A DNA stretch of 64,000 nucleotides from Paenibacillus sp. MBLB1832 (GTDB lineage: Bacteria; Bacillota; Bacilli; Paenibacillales; NBRC-103111). Position 1 is the stretch's first letter. Every line of letters begins with the position of its first letter. The position numbers and the translations under genes were made by a program. A model generated the notes under the pieces. The model had not been told where the DNA came from and searched no databases. It worked only from the letters and a program-made list of their open reading frames with translations. Location: the NCBI RefSeq assembly GCF_032271945.1, contig NZ_CP130319.1, positions 3,863,001 through 3,927,000 on the forward strand. The letters run 5' to 3'. Positions 9,406 to 17,822 of this stretch are shown piece by piece.

Positions 9406-9582
9406 CTATCCAACATCACTTTGTTTCATGATATGTTCCTGCTGAAATATATTTAACAGTTGATCTAGTTCCTGTGACTTTTTCAAAGCCTTTAGTGACG
9501 TATAACCGTACTGCTGGCAAATGTTATACATTTCGGCCCTTTTGCGTTCTATCTCTCGACGAATTTGAGTTAATCTTTTCAC
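9406..9582 (-). CDS. Spo0E-family aspartyl-phosphate phosphatase
   Basis: Small protein of 58 residues from GTG 9582, with GGAGG nine bases upstream. It reads as two helices, with KRLTQIRREIERKRAEMYNI then the family signature SQELDQLLN near residues 36-44. Proteins of this family dephosphorylate Spo0A~P and delay sporulation; the SxELD core is the recognised catalytic-surface motif. A terminator follows its stop codon. A broken small ORF lies just upstream on the same strand and may once have been its operon partner. The gene sits between two sugar-uptake clusters, which could link nutrient supply to sporulation, but this is inference from position only. Confidence 0.85.
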   Translation of the reverse strand: MKRLTQIRREIERKRAEMYNICQQYGYTSLKALKKSQELDQLLNIFQQEHIMKQSDVG

Positions 9583-9606
9583 ACAAATAAACCTCCAAGA
9601 TGAATT

Positions 9607-9854
9607 TCAGATACAAAACTCTTTTCCATATCTGCTCGTCATGGAGTAGACCGGAAAACACCACCATGTTCGAAATGCCTCAGTGATGGCTAGTCTTTCG
9701 TCTCCTTGCGGATAAGGACCACCGAATCGGGTACCACAGACCAGATAAATATTGGTCCTCCCAGAATCTATGGGCTCGTCTTCAATCCAGGCTTCGAACG
9801 CACATGCGTATAGTTCATGATCTCTTTTCTAGTAAGCACCATTCGCTTTTGCAT
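9607..9854 (-). pseudogene. Frameshifted small ORF upstream of the spo0E-like gene
   Basis: From ATG 9854 the frame reads MQKRMVLTRK and then soon stops. One base later in frame, a continuous reading runs DHELYACAFEAWIEDEP ... SRYGKEFCI to the stop at 9607. One extra A in the four-A run near 9830 would join them into an 82-residue protein. No family is recognised. The coding-like composition and the rich, non-repetitive residues argue for a former gene; no good ribosome binding site is visible. A sequencing error would also explain it. Confidence 0.4.
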
Positions 9855-9895
9855 CGAGAAAAAATGATCTGAACTAAGTAGGAATAAAAACTTAC

Positions 9896-12460
9896 TTATC
9901 GGAACTCATGGGCGCCAATGTCATAGTTGGTATTGTACGGCGTGCTGTTTTGGAAATAGTCGATCTTACCCACATCTAGACCGTACAAGCTGGATAAATT
10001 CCGTCCCGTATCCTTGGCTGCCGAGGTGGAACCAATCTTGAAGTTGTTTGGGTTACCCCCTACCGTCGGGTTAACGAGCGCCGGATTGCCGATAACGGAG
10101 GTGTCTGCACTGTTTTCCGTTTCGTAGCCCAACGCTGATCTCCAGGAAGACATGCTCGTATAGGTGGTTCCGCTGCCATATCGGTTAATCATCTTGAATA
10201 CTCCACCATTGGTGTAGTACAGGTTGCCTTTAATTTGGCCCGTACAAGTGCCGCAAACACTGGTTGCAATCAAAATACTGCCGTTAGAAGCGTTCAGGAT
10301 GTTGTTATAAACTTTGAAATTATTGGTTCCCAGGATGTCCGTGCTGTTTGGCTGCCAATTATTGTGGGCACCTTGAATGGTAATGGCCGCCGAACCGTTG
10401 CTTGTGGAGATGGTGTTGTTATAGATGGTATGATTATTGCCCTTACCATTGATTGCAATGCCGCCGTACAACTCTCCCCATTCGTTTAAGCTGGAGGTCC
10501 ACTTTTTGTACGTGTCATGGATAATATTGTAACGGATAACTGTATTCTGAGCAGTAAAGTTCTCGCCGTAACCTTCGTCTAGAAGAATGCCTGCCCCGTC
10601 TGTGTTATAAATATAATTGTACTGTACTAACACCTCGCTAGATGCGCCAGGATTGATGCCATCTCCGTCTGCGCCGCTTGTCGTAATGTCATGGACGGTG
10701 TTAAATTGATATACGCTATAGATGCCGCCCCAGTTCCACAGTCCTTCCTTCGCTCCGCCATTATAGGCCGTATTGTTTTCGACCATCAGCATTTGAGCCT
10801 TACCGCCATAGAAGAGCCCCCAGCAACTGCTATCAGTTGGTTTAATGGAGTCATACATCGTATTGTACCCAGCGTACAAGTTGCTGACGGTGTCACCGTT
10901 CGTTCCGATGGCAAAGCCATCTGATCCGCGATCAGCCCCAGTTGAGGTTAACTCCTGCGAAGTAATGGCATAATCGTATACCGTATGCACATCATTGCCG
11001 ACAAAATTGACAGCTTCCAGCTTTCTGTGGTAGGTGGATGTATCCAGAAGCGTGCGGTTCATCACCCCCGTTCGGAAGTTAGTAATGACGTTATCCCCAA
11101 CATAAAGCAACTTCAGCTTCTTGGCGATGCTGTTGTTGTTGACATAAATGCCGTAGCCAGTGTTTGTCGATCGATTCGTACCATCTAACTTCAAGTTGGT
11201 GATGGCGTACCCGTAAGTGTCTGCGAGGGAAATGGCCGTTCCTGTGCCCGCGGAGATGGTCGCCTTCCCTGTTCCATAAGAAGCAATGGTAATGGGATTA
11301 GCAATGGTTCCAAAATCCGAATTCGTAAAGGTCACATTACCGCTAAAAATTTGACCGCCTTTGAACAGGATGGTTGATCCTGGGGCAAAGGTTGTATTGT
11401 TAATTTTGCCAATGGTCTTCCACGCCGATGATGCCGATGTGCCGGTATTGTTGTTGTCATCCCCGGCTGGATCCACGTAGTAGGTAGGTCCTGTGTTTTC
11501 CTTCAAAATCAAATCATCAAAATAGGCGTAGCCATAGCCCACGTTATTATTGCCAATTTGAACTTTCAGGTAGGAGGTACCGGTTGGAACAATGATTGTT
11601 CCCGAGTTCTGGGCGTAATTCTTCCAGTTGTAGAAAGGCACCATCGTCTCGGTTAACTTCGTATTAGCGCTGTCATAGGCCCCCACCTTTAGATAGCCTA
11701 TAGTCCCCTGCTTACTCACTTTGCCCCAGCCGCTTAGGGTATACGTCTTTCCGGCGGTGAAACCGCTAGTAATGGTTTGGTACCGTAAGCCAGTTCCTTC
11801 GCCGACTCTCATGCTGTTCGTGCCGGAGTTGGCGTTGTTGGCCTCATAGCCGGCATTCTGCGACGCTGTCCAACTCGTATCCCCGGACTCGAAACCAGCA
11901 TTCTGCAGCAAATTAGTTGCCGTTAACACAAGAGTCAATTCGTCAGCATACAAATCGGGGCCTCCCGCAGCGTTATTGCTCCAAACCCCGATTTCTGCGC
12001 TAGTCTTGTCGGAAGCTGTAGTGAACGTAAGGGAGTAATTGGTGTAACTGGTTGTCGTAAACGCTGCTGTCTTGCCGGTAGTGGCATCATAATTTTTTAC
12101 ATATAAGCCGCCATCGCTGGTCGCCGTGCTTGACTTTTTTCCGTAAACGCTTACAGAATACGTCGTGTTAGGGCTTAATCCTTCTACGACCTGGTACACG
12201 CCGGAATAGGACCCGATCTTCGCAGCGTTGCTTCCTTTGTAGGCGTTCGTGCTGTTTAACTGAACAGTACCCCAAGTAGAATAACCGGTCGAGTCACCAG
12301 TTTCAAACCCAGGATTATCGGACAGCAGCACCCCGCCTTCACTGGCTGCCGAGATGGTCTGCATCGGTCCGGTAAATACCGAGACTACAGAGGTAGAGCT
12401 CAACATCAATAGTGCGGTCAACCCTGCAGCAAACTTACTCTTCAAATTCTTCATCATCAT
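9896..12460 (-). CDS. Secreted beta-helix protein with two CBM-like modules
   Basis: Secreted protein of 854 residues. AAGGAGG lies just before three consecutive ATG codons (12460, 12457, 12454); the second or third has better spacing. A signal peptide ends near SAAS (residue ~39). Two carbohydrate-binding-like beta-sandwiches follow (about 44-180, NPGFETGDSTGYSTWG, and about 183-325, NAGFESGDTSWTAS). From about residue 330 (TYYVDPAGDDNNNTGTSASS) a right-handed parallel beta-helix with N-rich PbH1 repeats runs to the C-terminus (YDIGAHEFR). It is related to the protein at 1-1919 in helix start and modules, but the order is reversed. A polysaccharide lyase or glycosidase role is likely; the specificity is unknown. 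It is downstream of a sugar-binding protein gene, 104 bases away. Confidence 0.88.
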   Translation of the reverse strand: MMMKNLKSKFAAGLTALLMLSSTSVVSVFTGPMQTISAASEGGVLLSDNPGFETGDSTGYSTWGTVQLNSTNAYKGSNAAKIGSYSGVYQVVEGLSPNTTYSVSVYGKKSSTATSDGGLYVKNYDATTGKTAAFTTTSYTNYSLTFTTASDKTSAEIGVWSNNAAGGPDLYADELTLVLTATNLLQNAGFESGDTSWTASQNAGYEANNANSGTNSMRVGEGTGLRYQTITSGFTAGKTYTLSGWGKVSKQGTIGYLKVGAYDSANTKLTETMVPFYNWKNYAQNSGTIIVPTGTSYLKVQIGNNNVGYGYAYFDDLILKENTGPTYYVDPAGDDNNNTGTSASSAWKTIGKINNTTFAPGSTILFKGGQIFSGNVTFTNSDFGTIANPITIASYGTGKATISAGTGTAISLADTYGYAITNLKLDGTNRSTNTGYGIYVNNNSIAKKLKLLYVGDNVITNFRTGVMNRTLLDTSTYHRKLEAVNFVGNDVHTVYDYAITSQELTSTGADRGSDGFAIGTNGDTVSNLYAGYNTMYDSIKPTDSSCWGLFYGGKAQMLMVENNTAYNGGAKEGLWNWGGIYSVYQFNTVHDITTSGADGDGINPGASSEVLVQYNYIYNTDGAGILLDEGYGENFTAQNTVIRYNIIHDTYKKWTSSLNEWGELYGGIAINGKGNNHTIYNNTISTSNGSAAITIQGAHNNWQPNSTDILGTNNFKVYNNILNASNGSILIATSVCGTCTGQIKGNLYYTNGGVFKMINRYGSGTTYTSMSSWRSALGYETENSADTSVIGNPALVNPTVGGNPNNFKIGSTSAAKDTGRNLSSLYGLDVGKIDYFQNSTPYNTNYDIGAHEFR

Positions 12461-12564
12461 GATCCTCCTTGAAAGTGAATTATGGGAAGGACCCTAAGGA
12501 AAGTGGATGGAACTCCAACTTTGTACTTAAGGCCCCGACTCATTGCAGATAACTTGCTTATGTC

Positions 12565-14148
12565 TTATCGATTCTTAAGAAACTCATCAACCTGCTTCTG
12601 CATAGTTGTCATGACCTTCTCTAAACCAGCCTTGTTTAGCTCATTCTTAAGCGTGGCAATGTCGCCATCCAGGTTCGTATATTTGCCAGTTGCAAGGATG
12701 TAACCTCTGGTTTGAATCGAGTTATTGAAAGCGGACATTTCATTCTTCACATCGGCATCGTTAAAGTTCATGGCGTTAAGCAACGGAGAAATGGCCTTGT
12801 TATCCTTACGCCACTTCTGGTCATAGTCCATCCGTACCCAGGTGCCCTTCGTTGGCTTCAGCATCATGTCTTTATTTTGCCAGCCCCAAGGACAGTTGCT
12901 GGAGAACGGGAATTTATCCCCATCCGGACCTTTCACGTACACGCCGTCTTGAACCGTATAGTGCTTATCCTTGATACCCATTTCCGTAAGATCTTGGTAA
13001 TCCCTGTTCGTGATGAAGGCGTTGTACATCATAAGTAGGCGTTCCCAGTTCTTGGAGGTGGAGTGGATAGCAAATCCAGATCCGTTGCCCGGGCCCACAA
13101 CCTTGATTGCGTTAGGCCACAGATCCACAGTTTCGGCCTTCCATTCCGGATGATCGGTATCCCCTTCGTTCTGGCGCCCGTTTGCAACTGCCGCATTACC
13201 TACTACAGCTGCTGTTTTACCGCTTTTCCACAGGTCCCGCATCGGTGTCTTGTTCGTCAACACGCTCTTCGGGAGGACGCCGGCCTCATCCAGCTTCTTC
13301 ACTCGCTCCAGGACAGCCTTATACGCTGGATCATCCAGTACGTTCAGCACCTTCCCCTTCTTGTCGTCCAGCTTATAGACCAAGTATGGCATGGACTTGC
13401 TCACGGGAATGACATTGTTCGGAACATAATAGGCGAGGTTCATATATTCTTCGAACATATCCTGCCCTGTACTATTCAAGGCAATGATGTTCTTATCATT
13501 CTTGGCTACCGTAATCAGGTAGTTGTCAAAATCGTCGATCGTTTTAACCGGAGGCAGGTTGTACTTCTCTCTCAAGTCCCCGCGAACCGTTACCAATGTG
13601 CTGTCTGCCCAGACGTCGAAGGCGGGAAGCATGTAACTCTTGCCATTAATCTTCGTTTCGTTCAGAGCATTAGGGTATTTCTCCATTAATTGCTTGTAAT
13701 AATCAGGTGCATATTTCTTCAACATGTCTTCGGTAATTTCCTTGAAGCCGCCTTTGGTGACCTGCTCCGTATAGCCTGTCCAGCTTCCTGTGTAGATACC
13801 GTCGAAGTCCTCTCCAGCAGCGAACACGAGATTATATTTATTCTGCATGTCAGTCCAAGGAATATACTTAACATCCAGCGTGGCGTTTAAATCCTTCTTT
13901 AGTTTCTTATTCACTTCGTCGTAGACAAGCCCCGCATCTGGCTGAGGATCGCCAACCAAATAAATGCTTAATTTTTGCTCCTTCGAAATGTCGAGTTTAT
14001 CACCCCCTGCGCTCTGTGTGGATGGCGCCGCCGGCGTTGTAGCCTTTGAGCCTCCCCCATCATTTTTGGCGCTGCAGCCAGACAACAATAAGGTTGCTGT
14101 TAACAAGGCTGCGGTATAGAACTTGACTGTGTTGGACATCATCTTCAT
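12565..14148 (-). CDS. Extracellular solute-binding lipoprotein (sugar ABC)
   Basis: Binding lipoprotein of 527 residues from ATG 14148, with GGGGAG eight bases upstream. The lipobox is LLLSGCSAKN with Cys25, followed by a G/S/T/P-rich linker (to about residue 50). The mature part is a large two-lobe extracellular binding domain of the LplA-like class. It is downstream of two permease genes in the same operon. It probably captures an oligosaccharide released by the secreted beta-helix protein encoded next to it (inference). Confidence 0.92.
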   Translation of the reverse strand: MKMMSNTVKFYTAALLTATLLLSGCSAKNDGGGSKATTPAAPSTQSAGGDKLDISKEQKLSIYLVGDPQPDAGLVYDEVNKKLKKDLNATLDVKYIPWTDMQNKYNLVFAAGEDFDGIYTGSWTGYTEQVTKGGFKEITEDMLKKYAPDYYKQLMEKYPNALNETKINGKSYMLPAFDVWADSTLVTVRGDLREKYNLPPVKTIDDFDNYLITVAKNDKNIIALNSTGQDMFEEYMNLAYYVPNNVIPVSKSMPYLVYKLDDKKGKVLNVLDDPAYKAVLERVKKLDEAGVLPKSVLTNKTPMRDLWKSGKTAAVVGNAAVANGRQNEGDTDHPEWKAETVDLWPNAIKVVGPGNGSGFAIHSTSKNWERLLMMYNAFITNRDYQDLTEMGIKDKHYTVQDGVYVKGPDGDKFPFSSNCPWGWQNKDMMLKPTKGTWVRMDYDQKWRKDNKAISPLLNAMNFNDADVKNEMSAFNNSIQTRGYILATGKYTNLDGDIATLKNELNKAGLEKVMTTMQKQVDEFLKNR

Positions 14149-14211
14149 ACGTTCATCTCCCCTACTTTGTTTGTGTTGTTTGAGAATATATGGTTAACCG
14201 CCTAAGCGAGA

Positions 14212-15123
14212 TTACCCTTTCACCGCGCCAATCGTCAAACCACGGATGAAGTATTTTTGCAAGAATGGATATACCAGCAGGATCGGTCCTGTCGCTACAA
14301 CAGTCATGGCCAGTTTCAGCGTTTCAGAAGGAAGTACAGACTGGCCCGTCACAACGGAAGTTGACGTATTCTTCAGTGCTTGCGCAATGGAGAGAACTCG
14401 GTATAGGGTAAACTGCAAGGTGAAATACTTCTCATTTTGCATAAAAATGTAGCTAAGAAACCAATCATTCCAGTAGGCCAGAGCGATGAAGAACCCAATA
14501 GTAGCTAAGACAGGCTTGGATAGCGGCAGGATCAATGTACGGAAAATCAGAAAGTCTCCAGCCCCGTCAATTTTTGCGGATTCAGTAATCGCATCGGGAA
14601 TTTCACTCATGAAGCTTTTCATGATGATAATGTTAAATACATTGAGCAGCATCGGCACAACTAGCCCCGCAAACGTATCGTTCAGATGTAAGTACTGGAC
14701 GCAGAGAATGTACCAAGGAACAATGCCGCCGCTAAACAAGGTTGTAAAGAAGAAATACAGAGCGAACTTGTTTCTCCACTCAAAATCACGCCGTGAGAGC
14801 ACGTAAGCTGTCATAGCGGTAATGAACAATCCAAGCAAGGTCCCCGTCAATGTCGTGAAGATCGTGACTCGGTAGGAAGAGAAAAGTTGACTAGCATTCA
14901 TAAAGATGAACTTGTAAGCTCGCGTATCAAATTGTCTTGGCAACAGGCTGTACCCTTTCGACAGAATGGCTTCTTCATTCGAGAAAGAGCCCGAGATAAT
15001 GAGGACCAAGGGCAGCAAGCATAGTAGAGCTAATGCCGCAAGCCCCACGTACGAGAAACACTGAAATAGTCTCTCGTCCAAGCTCTTCCTTCTCACTATG
15101 GGTAGCGTCTTAGTAGAGAGCAT
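14212..15123 (-). CDS. Carbohydrate ABC transporter permease (YtcP/LplC type)
   Basis: Permease of 303 residues with six membrane segments, the first near residues 28-48. The EAA loop reads TESAKIDGAGDFLIFRTLILP, in which the usual Glu-Ala-Ala is changed to ESA, and the C-terminus is VYPFLQKYFIRGLTIGAVKG. The start overlaps the end of the upstream permease gene by 14 bases, which suggests translational coupling. Confidence 0.93.
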   Translation of the reverse strand: MLSTKTLPIVRRKSLDERLFQCFSYVGLAALALLCLLPLVLIISGSFSNEEAILSKGYSLLPRQFDTRAYKFIFMNASQLFSSYRVTIFTTLTGTLLGLFITAMTAYVLSRRDFEWRNKFALYFFFTTLFSGGIVPWYILCVQYLHLNDTFAGLVVPMLLNVFNIIIMKSFMSEIPDAITESAKIDGAGDFLIFRTLILPLSKPVLATIGFFIALAYWNDWFLSYIFMQNEKYFTLQFTLYRVLSIAQALKNTSTSVVTGQSVLPSETLKLAMTVVATGPILLVYPFLQKYFIRGLTIGAVKG

Positions 15124-16036
15124 GATCTTTATTCACCCGCCTTACGATGGAATTCACGGTAGAAATCAGGAAGAAGCAAAGTACCGATTGCAGCAGGCCG
15201 GCTGCGGATGACATGCCAAACTCTCTGGTTTTCATGAGGGATCTTGTTACGAACGTATCGATGACATCCGTATAATTATAGACGACCGCGTTGTCTCCGA
15301 CGATCTGGAAGAACATATTGAAATCACCACGGAAAACGTTGCCCAGTGCCAGTAATACCAAAACGATGGTAGTCGGCATCAACGATGGAACAATAATGTA
15401 ACGGATTCGCTGAAACACATTAGCCCCGTCAATCTCGGCCGCTTCGTACATCCCCTGATCAATCCCCATGATTGCGGCGAGGTAGATGACCGTAAAATAC
15501 CCTACATTTTTCCATAAGTACGAAGAAATGATGATACCTACCCATGCCATAGGTCGGTCATAAACGTTGATGGGCTCCAAATGAAACTTGGCCAGTATAC
15601 TATTCATGAAACCGAATTCAAAGTTGAAAATGCTGTAGATGAAGGCACCCACTACAACCCAAGAAATAAAATACGGAACGAAGAGCAGCGATTGCGTCCA
15701 TTTACGAAAGAGCTTGCTCGATACTTCCGCCAGCATAATACCGATGGTAATGGCAAGCGCATTGCCTATAAAGATAAACGCCAGATTATACAATGCTGTA
15801 TTGCGGATAATTTGGCTGAGATTCCCCGACATGAACAGAAATTTGAAATTCTCGAATCCAGCCCAAGGGCTGCCCCATATTCCGTCTGTGTAATTCATTT
15901 TTTTAAAGGCAATAATAGCCCCTGACATGGGTATGTAGCTGAACAGAAAGAAAAACACGAATCCCGGTAATAGCATGAACAGCAAGGTTCGATATTTCAC
16001 AAGTTTGGCAAGGGTTGTTTTCTCTGAAGCTGGCAT
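15110..16036 (-). CDS. Carbohydrate ABC transporter permease (LplB type)
   Basis: Permease of 308 residues. The first membrane segment is near residues 15-37 (LLFMLLPGFVFFFLFSYIP), and the EAA loop is YEAAEIDGANVFQRIRYIIVP. It is the first gene of the operon permease-permease-binding protein, possibly continuing into the secreted beta-helix gene. It is divergent from the YesN/YesM pair at 16221-19558. A TATGAT box (16073-16078, minus strand) without a good -35 box suggests activator-dependent transcription. Confidence 0.93.
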   Translation of the reverse strand: MPASEKTTLAKLVKYRTLLFMLLPGFVFFFLFSYIPMSGAIIAFKKMNYTDGIWGSPWAGFENFKFLFMSGNLSQIIRNTALYNLAFIFIGNALAITIGIMLAEVSSKLFRKWTQSLLFVPYFISWVVVGAFIYSIFNFEFGFMNSILAKFHLEPINVYDRPMAWVGIIISSYLWKNVGYFTVIYLAAIMGIDQGMYEAAEIDGANVFQRIRYIIVPSLMPTTIVLVLLALGNVFRGDFNMFFQIVGDNAVVYNYTDVIDTFVTRSLMKTREFGMSSAAGLLQSVLCFFLISTVNSIVRRVNKDHALY

Positions 16037-16142
16037 GTTGCCTCTCTCCTCTCTTTATCTCTGTATGAATTCATCATAGCAGGTCATCGGAGTCCTCCTA
16101 TCTGGACATTTAATAGATTTAAGCATTTTTTTGCGGACCTAA

Positions 16143-16171
16143 TTCACGGTCTATCCAATCCATAGTATACT
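16143..16171 (+). promoter_or_regulatory. Candidate sigma-A promoter for the second yesN/yesM pair
   Basis: TTCACG (16143-16148) and TATACT (16166-16171) are separated by 17 bp, about 50 bases upstream of the start codon at 16221. It is a near-consensus vegetative promoter in the 184-bp divergent intergenic region. No copy of the O1 or O3 elements was found here. Confidence 0.5.
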
Positions 16172-16220
16172 GAGTGTACCCAAATTCATAAATAGAGATA
16201 AACATCAAGGGGGAAGACCT

Positions 16221-17822
16221 ATGCTACAAGTACTGCTGGTGGATGATGAGAAGTTAACCAGGGAGGGTTTGCTTGAGAGAGTGCCATGGCAGGAGCTGGG
16301 GATCGGCAAGGTTGTGGAGGCCGATGATGGCAAGAATGCCATAGAACGTTGCAAGAACTTCACCCCGGATATTATCTTGACAGATGTGCGGATGCCCCGG
16401 ATGGATGGTGTGGAGATGTCATTTGAGCTTATGAGACGTTTTCCAGAAAGTAAACTCATCTTTATGAGCGGTTATTCGGATAAGGAGTATTTGCGGTCTG
16501 CTATTGAATTGAAAGCGTTATCGTACATTGATAAGCCGATTAACTTTCAAGAGATGTTGAAGACGCTCAAACTGGCTGTAACACAATGCCAAGAGGAACG
16601 GCGAAGCAAGGTGGCTCAGACCCAACTGGCTCATCGTCTTCAAGCCGCACTGCCCCTAATAAGGGCGGAAGCAGCCCTCGGGATGGCAGGTACGGGAACT
16701 TTGGAACAAACCGCCCAGCTGTTAGTTGAGGCCGGCCTGCTTGGTTTTATGGAAGGCGCCACTTACCTCTGCGCTTTTATGAGTCTGTACCCGAGATCGG
16801 TCAGCGACTATAGACTTCCTCCTCTATCTAAATCAGCTTGCATATTTATGATTGAGAAAGTTTGCAGCGAATTCCACTATGAGGCGTTGGCTGCTTTCCA
16901 TGACCACGATACCGTTGTTGTTCATCTGCGGGTTCCAAATCCTGATCCGGCGCTTCTTGAAGAGCCATATCTCCGCAGCCTCTCCCAAGCGTTATTTAGC
17001 GCCCTGTCGGCAGAGTATGAGGCTTTCCTTTCCTTCGGCCATTCCGTACCAACTTGGACCCTTCTTCCTTCGTCTGCCAAAGCTGGGCAAGAGGGGCTCT
17101 CCTATTCCTTCTATAGAGGCAGAAAACGCTGCGTGTTCCCGACTACATCTATTCGTCCAAGGCTGGAGGAAGCTATGGCCGAGGGGTGGATCCGTGAGTT
17201 TGAGGACTTGATGACAGATTCTGCTCCTGATCCCCTGTCCCGCTTCCTTCAGCACACGACGTGGTACTGCCGGGAACACGAGTTTCTTCCGGTGGATGAA
17301 GTGAAACGGGTCTATGCAAGACTGGCGAGCAAGCTGCTTATTTATGCTCGTAAGCAAGGAATCGGGCTACAACCGTATCCTAACGAGGAAACGGCGCTTT
17401 GGGAAAGCCTTGTCCTATGTGAATCCTTGGAGGATTCACATAGGATGCTAGAAGCAGTCATCGAGCAATGGCGGACTAATCAAAGGATGTCAGAACCCGT
17501 TGATATCATTCAGCAGGCACGTCGTTATATCGATGCACACTATCGGGATGAGGATTTGTCCTTACCGCAAATTAGCAGCTTTGTGTTTCTCGCCCCCGCA
17601 TACCTAAGCTCGATATTCAAACAGAAGACAGGTCGAACGCTCACGCAATACATCTCTGAGGTTCGTATTGAGCATGCCATTGTAATGCTTCGCAGCACGG
17701 ACAAATCAATTGCCGAGATCGCAGAGGCCGTTGGTCTTAAGGACGCCAATTATTTTTCCCGCGTCTTTCGTAAACAGACTGGACAGCCCCCTTCGGCATT
17801 TCGAAAGAGGCTCGTTCCCTGA
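16221..17822 (+). CDS. YesN-type response regulator, AraC family
   Basis: Response regulator of 533 residues, ATG 16221 preceded by AAGGGGGAAG. The receiver domain (about 1-120) has VDDEK near residues 7-11, phospho-Asp55 in TDVRMPRMDG and Lys in YIDKPINF. The C-terminal 100 residues are an AraC-type double helix-turn-helix (PQISSFVFLAPAYLSSIFKQ, then IAEIAEAVGLKDANYFSRVF). Its stop overlaps the kinase start by one base (TGATG), so the two are made together. It is divergent from the permease operon it probably controls. Confidence 0.93.
   Translation: MLQVLLVDDEKLTREGLLERVPWQELGIGKVVEADDGKNAIERCKNFTPDIILTDVRMPRMDGVEMSFELMRRFPESKLIFMSGYSDKEYLRSAIELKALSYIDKPINFQEMLKTLKLAVTQCQEERRSKVAQTQLAHRLQAALPLIRAEAALGMAGTGTLEQTAQLLVEAGLLGFMEGATYLCAFMSLYPRSVSDYRLPPLSKSACIFMIEKVCSEFHYEALAAFHDHDTVVVHLRVPNPDPALLEEPYLRSLSQALFSALSAEYEAFLSFGHSVPTWTLLPSSAKAGQEGLSYSFYRGRKRCVFPTTSIRPRLEEAMAEGWIREFEDLMTDSAPDPLSRFLQHTTWYCREHEFLPVDEVKRVYARLASKLLIYARKQGIGLQPYPNEETALWESLVLCESLEDSHRMLEAVIEQWRTNQRMSEPVDIIQQARRYIDAHYRDEDLSLPQISSFVFLAPAYLSSIFKQKTGRTLTQYISEVRIEHAIVMLRSTDKSIAEIAEAVGLKDANYFSRVFRKQTGQPPSAFRKRLVP

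Noticed and set aside
13063..13689. Plus-strand open frame of 208 codons
   Set aside because: Antisense to the binding-lipoprotein gene at 12565-14148, with no family pattern and no start signal.
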